NCBI GenBank assembly: GCA_038373865.1
Contig: JAXGGA010000077.1
Span: 62,001 to 126,000, forward strand
Length of the DNA stretch: 64,000 bases
Direction of reading: 5' to 3'
Origin: Uloborus plumipes
Lineage: Eukaryota > Arthropoda > Arachnida > Araneae > Uloboridae
In this document: piece by piece, positions 11,701 through 24,100 of the stretch
Position numbering within the stretch: the first letter of the stretch is position 1
How the letters are laid out: each line of letters opens with the position of its first letter
The notes under the pieces: model-generated
Databases searched by the model: none
Told to the model about the DNA's origin: nothing
The model's input: only the letters and a program-made list of their open reading frames with translations
Position numbers and translations under genes: made by a program

Positions 11701-14700
11701 ATCTCGATGAGCCGGGGCATTCGTGTGGCTATTTTCCTCGGTTTGGTTATTTTCCTAATTTTTTACCTATCAATCGTATTTTCAATGCATAGAGTTCACG
11801 CTCAGTTTGACTGTTTTGTTTGACCTCTTTTAACTTTGGCTTTTGCTCACTTCTTTAATTTACTTTTATGGTTTATTTTTAGTTAAATATCCTTCGATGA
11901 TGCTTATTTTTTTGCCAACATCTTCAGTCGTTGCACAAAGACTCTTCTGAATGTCTTGAGGATATTTTTGTCTCTGAACGTTCCTCAATGGTTCATGAAC
12001 CCTTTTGAAAATATTGAGACAGCAGATGTTCAGTATCAATAAGAATAGGTGGAACTTTTGACCACTGAAACTTGAAAAGCTGGTTTCCAGAATGTTAACA
12101 ATCTTGCAGGATTTTGGCTGCAAGGAGACATTAGTAGCATTTATCTTGAACTGTGAGCTGTCGTCAAAATCTTTTAATCGTCTCCCCCTCTTTCTACCTC
12201 TTCGAATGAGGATTAAGTGTTGTAACCGACCTAGTTACAAAACAGAGAAATCGACTCCAAATCAACCCAAGAAGAGACTTGCGCCTTCACCTTACAAAAA
12301 ATATTAAACCAACCGTGAGGAAACTGGCATTAAACCAACAAATATCTCACTAACATATATTTTTAAATGTTCCTTTCATATTTTGAATGAGAAAAAAAAA
12401 TTACTTTGCTTGTTTATTTTTATTGCATCTGATTGTTTCCATCATTTTTTGGGTAAAATTTTTTTTGCTTGTTTATTTCTATTTTATTTCATTTTAGCTT
12501 GTTATTTTCTTTCAAAAATAAAATATTTTTAATTCTAAATTTGTTTTTGTTTCTATATTCGTCATTTTAGTTCTAATAATGACTAACGAGGAAAAATGTA
12601 TCTTTTTTAACCGCTTTGTAAAATTCTGTAAGGAAATTATTTTAAATTTTAAACCTCTTTTCGCACACCCCCTCACCTTTAATGCAAAGGGGGGCGTTGG
12701 AAAAAATTTGACTCGTAAAGGGGGCGTTAGCCGCGAAAAGGTTGAGAACCACTGGTTTAGAGCAATGTTATTCTAATTATTTAAGTTGAAGAACCAGAAA
12801 ATTTCCTTTGTAGATGTTGTTCCATCCATTCATATTAAAAGTGCCGCCCACTTTATTTTACGGTTATTTGTTATAAGAATGAGCACACACACATGTATTA
12901 GGATGTTATTAAAAGCATTAGAATTACTTTAAAAACTACTAATAATTAAAATAACTAAAATCAAGCAATGAAATGGATTAATTGACAAAACAAGGTTTTC
13001 ATACCTAAATAGATTTAAGTAGCATATGTCGAAATAACTTCAAGCCTTCGAAATACCAAAAATAATTACAGGATTCTAAGGAATTCAAATTTTTCAAATT
13101 TCAGTGATGCACAAAATTGATACTGACATACCCTCCTCTCCCTCTGTAAAAAGTTTATTATTTATGTATGTAAAAATTATGGAAGTATTTTTAAGCAAAT
13201 GTATAGTTAATATGAAGTGTTTTTAAAAAATTATTACCCTCTTTAATACAGATCAAAATTTTGTAGGATGAAAAATATTAGTAAAAAAATAATTTGTAGC
13301 AAGGCACATGCTTAATTCGCTAAAAATTAGTTTGATGATTCAAATAATTTTCTTTATTCTACTGAATTTTGCCACCAATTTTAAGGTACAGAGCTAACAA
13401 TCTGATGAGATATTTTTATTTAAGGGGAGATTTATGAAATAGGGAGAGAAAAGCCAATTCAAATTCTAGACATTTATTTTTTATGTTTGGTTGATTTATT
13501 TGAAAACATAAACTTTTATTATGAAAAATTACTTCTTTTCAATGGATGTAAATTTGCAGATTTTTACCATACACTTACACATGCGATTGTTTTACACATG
13601 TCAGAGGAGTTGGCAACCTCTCAAAATCAGTTTAGGATCTTTGAGCTAAAAAGTTGAATTATCGACACGTAAAAGCAAAGTATTAGGTGTTGTTGAAGAA
13701 ATTCTTCTGTCTAGTGCAGCAATTGAAAAAAAGAGGAATAGGAGCATAATGTAAGAATGAATTAAAGCCATTCAGACCACGGCACAACAGCCCGGAATTC
13801 GTAACTAGTAATAGGAGCATAGCTTGTAACTTTACTTTGATTTCAGAATTCCAATTTAAAATCTAGCATGCTGAATCTTCCTGACCAGGAAATCATACAA
13901 TTGTAAACCAATGAATTAAAAAAAAAAAATAATAATAGGAATAGAAAAAGAATGGTAAAATGTCTCTCTGGATGTATTATGTATTTACCCTCCTATCCCA
14001 GTTATCGAAATATGAGTTCTTGCAGTCTGCTAAAATTTAAAGAAAAGTTACCTGATGTAGCAAGTTTCAGTGTAGTAAGTAATTGTAGACATCTTTCATT
14101 AGATTCGTCTTGCACATGGAGACATTGCATGATCAATTTCTTGCCAAGCATTTCACTTTAGCGTTTTTTAAAAAATCCATCCGATTTGAAGACCTTATGT
14201 ATCAATTAATGGCACCATACACTTCATTTCTTCTATGTTTGCAAGTTCACAGTCCTCTCATATAATGTGAAACATATACTTTATGAAATGAAGTTAAAAG
14301 CATTCGTCAACATAGTATAAATTTAAAAGTTATTATTCTACTTTAGCATAATTTTAATTTGATCAAATAAATCATATCATTTATACATAAATGACTGTAG
14401 CTTTAGATGTGCTTAATAAATGCATCTACCTGTTTTAAATGTGAATTTAATATTGTTTTTTAAAAATATTTTAGCTTAAAAATATGTTTAAGCAAATAAC
14501 ATTTCTATAGGGATACACCAAATGTTCAGTTTAAACAAATACTTTTATATAGGGGCTATCAAATAATGAACGAATTTAGATATTTGACCCTTATTAAATA
14601 AGCACATTTTTTGTTTTTTCATTTTTTTAATACAATAACTGAAAGTAATTGTATAGTATCATGGAACAAAACAACATAGTACTTACTAACGTTACATTCA

Positions 14701-15698
14701 AGCAATTTTAATATTAGAAAAAACACTCAAGTGTTTAATTTTTGTTACTTACAATTTTATGACGCATTACATTAACCTTACTTAACTCTTTCTCTCTCGT
14801 CTAAGTTTTGAAACAATAAATATTTCAGTGAAAAAAACTTAATCAAGTATTTGGTATTCAGAAAAGTATATCTGGTGCGTCTCGAATGCTTTGTTATTTT
14901 ATGACAAAAAGTTTTTAAAAATGCATGATTATTTCAGGGTTTGTTTCACTTTCTGGAGCAAACAGCAACTTGTGGAGCATTCAGGGCGGAAATAAATTGG
15001 TTCCTGAAGGTATTTTGGAAAAATCAAAAGCAACCGTTAAAGTTGGCGATGTCTCTGAGGTCAGGTTGATGCCTGATGGAACATATGCTGTTGATTTTTA
15101 TGAACCATCAAAACAGAATGTTTCAACAGAACATTTCGATATAACAATCATTGCATGCCCTTTAGTACAGAATTATAAAAATATTAAGTTTACAAATTTT
15201 CCGAGTGATTTTTCAGAGTTCGAAAGTGTATTCCATCCATTGGTGACAACCTTAGTGCAAGGTGAATTAAACCCAGTAGCTTTTAGTGAAAAAGATGCAC
15301 CTACTGAAATACTGACATACAAGCAAACACTAGGTTTTAACAGTGTGAGCAAAGTTATTCCTGTCAGCAATACTGAAAGTGAGGATAAAAGTGGCATATA
15401 TAGAGTTTTTAGTGAAAAGCCTTTGACAGAAGAAGTAATAAAACAGTTGTTTCAGCATGTCAAAGAAATTAAACAAAAAGAATGGATAGCTTACCCCCAT
15501 TACGAAGATCCCAAACAACTACCTCCCTTCATGCTTCATCCTAGGCTTTATTACTTAAACGCTATTGAATTGGCAACAAGTGAAATGGAAATGAGTGCCG
15601 TTGGTGGGAAAAATGTGGCTTTATTGGCCTATAATTTGTGGCACAATTTAGAACACAAAGTGGATTACCATGAAGAAGTACAGAAGGATGAACTGTAA
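2774..15698 (+). CDS. PCYOX1: Prenylcysteine oxidase (complete, 5 coding exons)
   Basis: Coding exons are 2774-2867, 4669-4875, 5674-5848, 9003-9211 and 14938-15698. All have GT/AG borders and consistent phases (1,1,2,1), giving 481 residues, close to the roughly 505 of the human protein. Residues 1-26 form a signal-peptide-like leader ending near SVASH. Residues about 32-46 (AIIGGGIGGTSCAYF) are the FAD-binding Rossmann loop, followed by ERDTIGGRL. Later family blocks include NYGQTNNITGFAG, SIQGGNKLV, TTLVQGELNP, AYPHYEDP and ATSEMEMSAVGGKNVALLAY. Known role of the family: FAD-dependent cleavage of the thioether bond of prenylcysteine in lysosomes during breakdown of prenylated proteins. One oddity is that the usual GGSVIHP block reads GAAVIRP here, while the divergent neighbour keeps the usual form. 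Introns 2-4 carry repeat debris and a 3.5-kb hAT element. Confidence 0.95.
2868..4668. other. PCYOX1 intron 1, no recognised feature
   Basis: AT-rich intron with poly(A) near 3890-3912 and a C-run near 4264. No coding similarity, terminal inverted repeat or tandem array was recognised. Confidence 0.5.
6310..6400. repeat. Transposon remnant with GTCGCCAC motifs
   Basis: Several direct and inverted copies of GGTCGCCAC / GTGGCGACC lie within 90 bp of PCYOX1 intron 3. A related but diverged block with GTGGCCACC motifs is at 8140-8205 in the same intron. No clear termini or target duplication were seen. Confidence 0.4.
8140..8205. repeat. Transposon remnant with GTGGCCAC motifs
   Basis: Alternating GTGGCCACC and GTGGCCACTGGCCAC motifs resemble the 6310-6400 block, apparently in the opposite orientation. 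This is probably the end of a decayed element. The rest of intron 3 (5849-9002) shows nothing recognisable apart from homopolymer runs. Confidence 0.35.
9646..9950. repeat. Imperfect inverted repeat inside the hAT element
   Basis: The left segment (GTAGCGATTTGAC at 9647, then GACCACGGGAGATGGCGG at about 9710) matches the reverse of the right segment (CCGCCATCTCTCCGCGGTC at about 9888, AAATCGCTGTTAC at about 9935). This looks like an old small fold-back element. Termini are uncertain. Confidence 0.4.
10494..10566 (+). repeat. tRNA-like sequence, possible SINE head or tRNA relic
   Basis: AGTGGCTTTACGG resembles an A box. CAGTTCGATCC, about 45 bp later, matches a B box (GGTTCGANNCC-like). The spacing and the run GCTGGGCTCTCATTGGC between them resemble a tRNA body, but the acceptor stem does not pair well. 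More likely a tRNA-derived repeat than a working tRNA gene. Confidence 0.35.
10991..11418. mobile_element. Fold-back element with ~145-bp arms, nested in the hAT
   Basis: Arm 10991-11135 and arm 11273-11418 are inverted copies with scattered differences. Shared blocks include AGTAAAACCGACTT, AACATGAGTTTTGAAGTC and GGTGCCGAAACAG. A 137-bp spacer separates them. No coding potential. It could fold into a long hairpin if transcribed with the intron. Confidence 0.7.
12763..14937. other. Distal part of PCYOX1 intron 4, nothing recognised
   Basis: AT-rich DNA with no recognised coding, terminal repeat or tandem structure. Two near-identical GAATAGGAGCATA-like strings occur about 75 bp apart near 13736 and 13810. 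Confidence 0.5.
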
Positions 15699-18107
15699 AT
15701 TTTTCAGCACAACAAAATGATAAGTTTTCTTTTTATAGCTTCTGAACAATGGTTTTTGTTTCACTTGTATTGTTGAATTGCATAGTTGCTAACATGACAA
15801 AATGAAAATTAGGAAGAATCTTTCATAAATAAATTGTTGATTGTATAAGTTTTATTTGAAGTTAAACCAGATTTAAAAAAAAAAAAAAAATAAGCAGGGA
15901 TTTTTCAAATAATGAAATATGTATACAACTAGGTTATATGTAAAGAGAAATCTTGTTACAACAAAGTTCAAGGGACTAGGTTTTGTTCAATATAACAAGA
16001 ATTTTGTTGAAATGTAAATAAAATCATAACCAAGGATTTACTTCCCCAAAACAGATATCTCGTTGAATTGGTATTTGTTAAAACAAAATTATTTCACTGC
16101 ATGTACAAAAAAAGGAGTTGCCACCAATAATTTTTTTGGTGCTAACCAGTATAAAAATAATTTACATTAACCTGAGTAAACACCATAAAAAGATTTTCCT
16201 GGAAAAGTTTGACTGTAGTGATGTTTTATAAAATTCTAACTATGCATAATTATTGCCCCCCCCCCTTAGGGAATTTGGCTTTTGATTTAAGAAATTCAAG
16301 AGATTTATACTTGATTTGGAACTTGGGGAAAAGGCACTAGATTTGGAAGTCACCTGATTAATTAAGGAGTATTAGCAGCTATGGAATTACCAATATTCAT
16401 GAATCATTAATGATTTCATTAAAAATTTACAAAAGCGGTTCTAATTGAAGAATGATAACTGAAAGGTATTAACCGGTTATTAAGAAAGATGTTCTTGTTA
16501 GAATATTGCCGTCAAAAAGAATAACAGCAATGCTGCACCACATTTAAGTTAGTAGAGGGAAAATCGAAACCTATAAAATATTTTTTTTAAATAGACCAAA
16601 AATCTAGTTAAAGTTTCACCACCATGAGAAAGTACCAAACAAGTTCATGTCACGTACAAGGCACATTTTAATTTGTTACAGTCAGTATAGAGAAATCCTG
16701 ACACATTGATTCTTGTAGCAATATTTATACATATCTTCAGTGTTTATAGTGCAAGATAACTTTTACCTAAATGGATAAAGTTTGAAAATGAATTCCGGTG
16801 TAAATGTCTTGTTTTGGATTTTTGTGCCAGTGTAATACAGTTATATTATACACCTGTTATTGGTTAAAAATAAAAAGTTTAAATGTTCTTTGGTATAAGT
16901 ATGTTACAGAGAAAAAAAATCAAAGTGATGATAATATCTCTGTATTAAACAAATACAGTTTCAAATTGTTTTAAAATGTGGCATCCAATATTCCTACTAC
17001 AGAATCTCAAGCATTGTATATCAATCCTTAGTCATACTTAATTCATTGATTCAATATCAACTGCAAATTCTATTGTATCACAAATAAATATTAAAAGTAA
17101 CACTGAATGTTTCTTTGCCACTATTTAAAATATGCACAAGCACATATTACTAATTATGATAAAAAAAAATAGTTTCTCTCTTAAGAAAATAAAATTTTAT
17201 CAATAAGAATGCATGTTAAGAATAATATCTTGAATAGTTAATAATTATATGTGTCTACAATTGAAAATGATGAATGCCATCATCATAACAAGTATAACAT
17301 ATTATGTAACAATTTCAATTAAAGCTATTATTAACTTTCTTCCCTCTCTTCTTTTTTAATGTCTTTTGAAAAAAATAAAAAGGTTACTATATAGTTTTTG
17401 AAAAAAATGGAAAATTCAAATCTATAAAAGGTTTGTTTTTGAATTCAGGTGATTTAATATTAATCTTTAAAACTTTTTAAGACATAACTAAAATTTAAAA
17501 AATCTAGTTGAAGGAAAACTGCTACAGATGTTAGGTGTTTACACTCAAGTTGAAAAATAAAGAATGAAATTTTGCAATGCATTACTGAAACTTAGCAAAA
17601 TAAACCAACCTGTAAAAAAAATTGCTGAACATAAAATTTTTGTCTGAATCAGATAAGTTTTAAATTATTACGAGATAAGACTGACCTTTATAGAGTCACA
17701 TTTCCCTTATCTTAACTTTTTTAATATGAAATGACGTTAATTATATTTTGGTCTTTTTAGTATTATCTCTCATAAGAAATTAAGTCTTCATTCATATTTT
17801 TATTTATTGCAAACCTCTTTCCGACTTCCTCTTATAGGAAGGTATGCTGGAAAAAAAATATATCTAAAGCAAACTTAGTGCAAACACATTGAATTCCTCA
17901 TCTCTTCATCATAAACTCTGAAGGAAAAAAAAAATGAACAAACATGTCCAGGATTTTACTCTAAATAAATGCAAAATAAAATGAAGGAAATATATTTTTA
18001 GCTTCGGTAATTACAACTACTGCCTCGGTGGGGAATACAAGAATATTTACAGTAACAACATTTATTTCATCCATTATAAAAATAGAATAAATAATAACAA
18101 TCAACAA
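15699..18107. other. Tail-to-tail intergenic region, PCYOX1 and TFIIF alpha
   Basis: About 2.4 kb holding the two 3' UTRs. The only feature seen is the PCYOX1 poly(A) signal. TTTATT at 18061-18066 would read AATAAA on the minus strand, 42 bp past the TFIIF alpha stop, and could serve as its poly(A) signal. No transposon ends were recognised. Confidence 0.5.
15828..15833 (+). terminator. Poly(A) signal AATAAA for PCYOX1
   Basis: Canonical AATAAA 130 bp after the stop codon, followed by a T/GT-rich stretch (GTTGATTGTATAAGTTTT). Position and context fit a cleavage and polyadenylation site. Confidence 0.65.
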
Positions 18108-21100
18108 TTATGTTTTCAGTGATAAGTACATTTTGCCCTTGATGTTTCGCTTAACCAAGTCCATCTTTTTTAAGACATCAGCAATTTTAGTAACCAGCTG
18201 ATCAGAACTGAGTTTTGTTTTCTTGCTTTTAAATTTATGCAGTAAGTCTGAAGCTGTCATTGGTTTTCTCGAAAGATACCTGCGTATAGCTTCCTCATTG
18301 ATGCCATCCAAAGAACTGAAACGAAATAAGTTATTAAGCACATTTAATTATAAACCATTCTTGATGATGGAGTATTCTAAATTTTGTACTTTTGCAAAGC
18401 ATATTAATGTAGTGGACTTAAAACTAATTGATCAATAGGCTAGATGGGATTAGAAACTTTACGAACTTAAATTGAAAAAAATACTGAATAAGGTTGTATA
18501 ACAGATGAGCTATTCAGTAGATAAAAAAGTTTTTAAATTGAGAGATTGACTAATACAAGAAATAAAATTTCTAAAACATTTCCCCCGAACAATTGCTGAA
18601 AACTTGGTAATTTTCTTAATTTTAGTTCAATTTTTTAAAAGCTGAACACTAAAAAATATAATACTTAAAATAGTATAAGCATCAAAAATACTAAAGTAAA
18701 AAGACTAACAAGACTAATCCAACTTAAAAAAAGTAATGAACTTAATTGTTAATTAGAAAACTTTTTATGTCTTAAAATTATAGCCAACTAAACATTTTGC
18801 TGAATACAAAATAAAAACTTTTACAAAAGCTGCAAGTTTAATCCAGAACAAAATCTTAAAAATGAAAAATTGTTGCATCAATAATTTTATCAAGAAGTAA
18901 TGTTAGGTTACCAACTAAAATCTAAAGGTTAAGATTCAATCAGATGAGAAAATCTGTTATCTCAGACAGAAAATAAGTTTTTTATAAAAATTCAAATATA
19001 AATGAACTTACTTCACAAATGTTGCAGAGCCTGTTTGATTATCTGTTTTCGCTTTCTTTGCAGATGACATAGCCTGGTCACTGATTTTTCGTTTAGATCC
19101 TTTGGAACCTGAAATTAATTGCGCTTAATTAAAGAGCTTATTTCAAAGTAATGACTCAAAAAATGTTTCATCTATATAACCAAACATTAATTACTAGAAA
19201 AGATATTTTGCAATTAAATTCAAAGCATTGCTTTTGCAATTTTAAGTAAAAATCTCATTTTTACTAATACATATTCCTGTGAATAATGCACTATGGTATA
19301 GCACACACCTTTTTTCTAAGATAAACATGGTAGCAGTTCTGCAGGAGGATTACCACAATTAGTTTTATACAGCATATAAATTTTAGTCTTTGTTATGTGT
19401 AACAATTAACTATGAGAAGGAAATTTAGATAAGCTTGTTTAACGTGTCGCGCCGGTCTAAAAATTTTTTTTGTAAATGGATAGATGGATTGGAACTTTAA
19501 CGTGTGACAGTTTAAAGCTAATTTTTAATTGTACAGACTTTGCGGGCATCCTCCACCTTCATTTTCAATATTATGTTAGTTACTGTTGACAATGTGTTAG
19601 ATACCTCAAAGTCTTGTTTGAAAACATCAATGCATTTTTATCAATGTATTAATACCATCAATGTTTTAATTTCTAAAATTGATGTTTTGTGATCCATGTT
19701 GCATTAATCCTCCATAGAATTTTTAACAATCTAGATAGAAAAGGAGATGATTTTAGATTTCTGAAAAGTTTCAAATTTTGATACCAAGGTAAAAACAGTT
19801 TAGTGAAAAAAAATAATTAAAAAAGAGACCACCAGTTTGTTCGGGTAGATGGTGATACTCAATAAAAATTTTCGAAAAAAAAAAAAAAAACAAACAAACT
19901 CTAGAAAGGTTCTTATGGTATAAATTCTGAGGTTGGTAAGGAATGATTGTATTTGTGGAACCAAAATTCAAGAGCATCTGTTAAGTTTTAAAGATTATGA
20001 ACATTTTCTGCATGCAAGAATCTATTAAAAAAAGCAATGAAATCAATAAATTACATATGATACAATAATCACAATTGGCATTGCATAAAAATGCACCAGT
20101 GACCTTTGCATCTGAACTTAATTGTTAATTAAAATTGTTTTAACTTCCTGATTACTACTAAGGAGGTTCACAATAACCCACAAGTTAATTTTCTTTTGTT
20201 ACATTAACCAAAGAAGGGAGGGAGATGCCTTCATTTTAACCCTGGTGACTTTAAAATGGTCAAATTCTTTACTTCAGAGTTTATATAAGAAAAAAAAAAA
20301 CATAATTTTCTAGATTGTTGATTGCAAGGAAGAATAAGAGGAAGTGGAATAACCATCACTATTTTTATACAATACATTAAAAAACTACCTTCTTTATTGT
20401 CAGCATTCAACCGTGTGGGGGTATTAGCCCTGCTGCTGCTTGCACTGTTATCAGATCCATTCTTTTTAGCTTGTTTCTAAAAAAAAAAAAAAAAAAATGT
20501 TTACAAAAATTTAAAAATAAAAACCTTAAATGAAATGTATTAATTTAAAACAAAAATTATTTTTTCTACATTAAAAAAAAAAAAACATCCAGCAATCAGA
20601 AAGAAACAAATGCAAAATTGCCTTGACTGCAGATTTATCACACAAACTTACATTTTTCACTAAAATTATCAAAAAAAAAAAAAAAACCACACACACACAC
20701 ACACACACACACAGATAAAGCACAGATCCAGTTTGCAAATAGTATTTTATTTTAATTTCCCGAATTTCAATATTTTTTTTAATTGTTTTCATTTCAACCT
20801 GTTTAAAATGCTATTGCTAATTGCCTCCATAAACAACAGTGTAATTTTGAGAACATATGTAATACTATACATCAATGGCTAAATTTAGCTGTGCCCCTCC
20901 CCCTTCAGGCCTCCAGCAGACCTGAAGTTTTCCACACTCCCCTCAGGACTTTAACTAATTTGCTATTATGCTCAGAAATATTTCATTTTCATGAGATGGA
21001 TGATAATAAATGTTTATTTCAGAAAATGTTTATTAAGATAAAATATATTACATAATGGAAAAAAAATTAACTTATTTGCAGCTCTAGGCAGTTGCCCACT

Positions 21101-24100
21101 CTGCCGATTTGAAAATTGGACTCTGGTATACACTTAAAATAAAGTAAATACCAGCACATACAAAAAGCATAATGCCTTTGCTTTAATGTCTTTTATTAAT
21201 GAAGCATTTTAAATGTATCACTTCTGCAGGTGTAATCTATCTGTACTTGCCAAGACTTTGAAAAAAGAATATAATTGTAAATTAAAAAGAAAAGACAAAA
21301 AATCAGAAACAATTTTAAGTTGTTTCTGATTTTTTTTAAACAAGTTTTTTGATAAAATGGACAGTAAGCATACAAATTCTTCCTCATATAAATTAATTGA
21401 AGCATATTATGACAGATTTACGTGGATTTTTTATCAGAAATTTTGGATTAAGCAAATACTATTATTAAATAAAAAGTCTACCAATAAAATGAAGTTATTA
21501 TAACTTATAAATACCTGCATGAAAACAGCATGCACTTTGTTATCATCAAAATCAGAATCTGATGTATCAGAAGAGGATTCTCCAGAGGAATCTGAAATAA
21601 AAAATCAAATTTAGAAAAGTGAACATGTGAATATGAAAGAATAAAGAGAAGAAACTATATAAAGCTACTATGTAGCCAAACTGTAGAGTCAGTTGGGGTG
21701 AATGGAAACATGGGATGAATGGAAATTACCACATTTGCATTGGTTTTTAAAACTAAACTATTAGTGAGTGGAGGCTACACAGTACAAAGAAGACATTCTG
21801 AAAAGGCTCTGCATTTGTCACACAATTGTGTTAAGCATCATTATTTTGAAGATGATTCTGTGAAAGAAGTTACTTTTGAAGTTTAGTGTCCTTTCATTTT
21901 CCCCTCCAGTGGATCTACCAATACAAAGTAACTGGATTCAATCAGTTTTATTTGTCACATGGAAGATTACTAATACATTTAGTTTTAAATTTCCCCTTCC
22001 CTGGTATTTTTAATGTGCAATTTCCGTGTTTTTATCCACCCTATATGTTCTATATTCAGAGGCAAATGAAAACTAACATTCTTTGTTTTTGTTATTGGAA
22101 GCGTTGTATTTTTTCAACTGATGTTAAAAGTCAATGTACATACACATAGTATACACCAGTGGTTGGAAAAACTAAATATTTTTCGTAGCGAACTACAACT
22201 ACTTTCTTATAAATGTAGTTAACTACAGTTACAATTACTTTTTTTTTAAATGTAGCGAGCTACACTACTTTTGAAATGTAGTTGCTACTTCGCTACTTTT
22301 TTAAAAAATAAATAAATAACAATACACCGTTTTAGGATCGACCGAAAAAATTCGAAAAGTGGTTTAGATTAAAAAATTACCTTATTTGAATATGGAATAG
22401 AAATAGGAATTGTCTTTGAATTTATTTGTTACTTTTCCTTTTTGTTCCTTTTTTTGGTAAAATTTTTCCTTTTTAGATTTTTTTTACAATTTTTACAAAT
22501 ATTCGCCACAAGAACCACCTTGTTTTTTTCTTCGTTCTCTCTTTTTTAAATTTTTTTCATTTATTTGTTTATTATTTTAATTTAAAAGTAGTTTCCAGAA
22601 ATCGCTACAAACTACTATTTTTTTGCATCGCGCTACTCACTACTCTACTTTTTTTTTAAAGTAGTGCGCTACACTACAAACTACTAAAAAATGTAGCTAC
22701 TACAGTAGTTTCGCTACTTGTAGCGCGCTACTTCCGACCACTGGTATACACATTGTTTTTCTGTGCATCGTTCCTAATTCTACAGAAATATAAAATCCAT
22801 ACTTGTGTCTGTGAGGGGGGGGGGGGAGCAGGTTATAGTTATAATGGCTTTTTTTTTTTTTTTTTTTCAATATTTGCAAAAATTTCCCGCTCTAAAATGA
22901 TTTTGTCAATGCTCAATGTAGTTAAGATTTCCCTATTTTGTTCAAATTAACAAATTGTATTTAGAGTTTATATTCATTTTAATTTTTTTAAAAGCTAGAT
23001 TAAAGCTATTTTAAAAGCTTTAATCTAAAAAATTATTTTAAAAGCTAGATGAATTCAAAATCAGTCAATTTTGGATAATGATATTTAATGCCTTAAAAGC
23101 ACCTTTTAAGCATTTTGGAAATATTTCAAAACATGTAATAAAGATAAACAACATTATTAGTATTAAAAGAAATAATATGAAGTCACCTTTTCCTTCTTTC
23201 TTTTTACTTTTACTTTTAATTTGTTCTGGAGGTTTCTCTTGCTCTTGGTTTTCTTCTGTTTCTTTGTTCTCCTCAGTTTCTTCTTCATCTTCAGAATTAT
23301 CAAGCTTTCTCAAAGCTTCCTCATCTTCTACACCTTTCAACTCTCGATTAACTTTTTCATCCTCCAATTCTCCTTCAGAACTAATAACAAAACATATAAA
23401 ATGTAATCAAATCTAGCATATCAAAAAACACTCTATACGGAATAACTACTGAACATGTAAAGATTTTAAAAAGAAATACGAGGCGCACATACACAACTTT
23501 TTCTGAAGAAAAGCTTTGTTTATAAATAATCTTATTCCACATGAACATTTAAAAACTGCTATGGGTAAATTTTAAATTTGCTATTAGTATTAATAAAAAC
23601 AATATCATTCAGAAAAGATATGCAAGTAATAAGGGTCGATAGTTCTAAAAGCTACTGATGCTAACCCACCTTGATACAAGGCACAAAAAAAAAAAAGACT
23701 AACAAGTAAACTTATAAGAAGAAACATTCTGACAATAAAAAAATAGAAATTTAAAAATAATGGTAATAAATAACTAAATATGGATTAAAGTGGGAAAATA
23801 TAACAAATAAAACATTGGAAGTAAGGTAGGAAGTTTCATTTTCTACCATTTATGCTTTCTGTTGTTAATTGATAAGGAAATAAATAAGCTATAGAAATCA
23901 TTTTTAATTCAAACACATTTTTATGCTATTATAGGTTATTTTTAGTTGATAGAAATCGATCAAGATTAAAGAATTGAAATTGACCAATATATGATTGCAG
24001 CATAGGAATCAAAACTTACTAAGATTTCAACATAACTAATTAAATAACATTACCTAGATGATCCTGTAATGTAATCCACCTCTCTGTCATCAAAGTCTCC

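Larger units (their letters stand above)
9284..12754. mobile_element. hAT-type element, 3.5 kb, non-autonomous
   Basis: Termini CAGTGGTTCTCAAC and GTTGAGAACCACTG form a perfect 14-bp inverted repeat. It is flanked by the 8-bp direct repeat GTTTAGAG (9276-9283 and 12755-12762), diagnostic of the hAT superfamily. Subterminal DNA has repeated GGGGGCGGTG motifs on the left and GGGGGCGTT on the right. The interior contains a tRNA-like block, a fold-back element and an 85-codon minus-strand frame (12123-11866) with no recognised domain. No hAT transposase was recognised. It sits in PCYOX1 intron 4. Confidence 0.88.

Noticed and set aside
23078..23416. 112-codon plus-strand serine-rich frame
   Set aside because: It is the antisense of TFIIF alpha exon 8; the serine and phenylalanine runs mirror glutamate and lysine codons.
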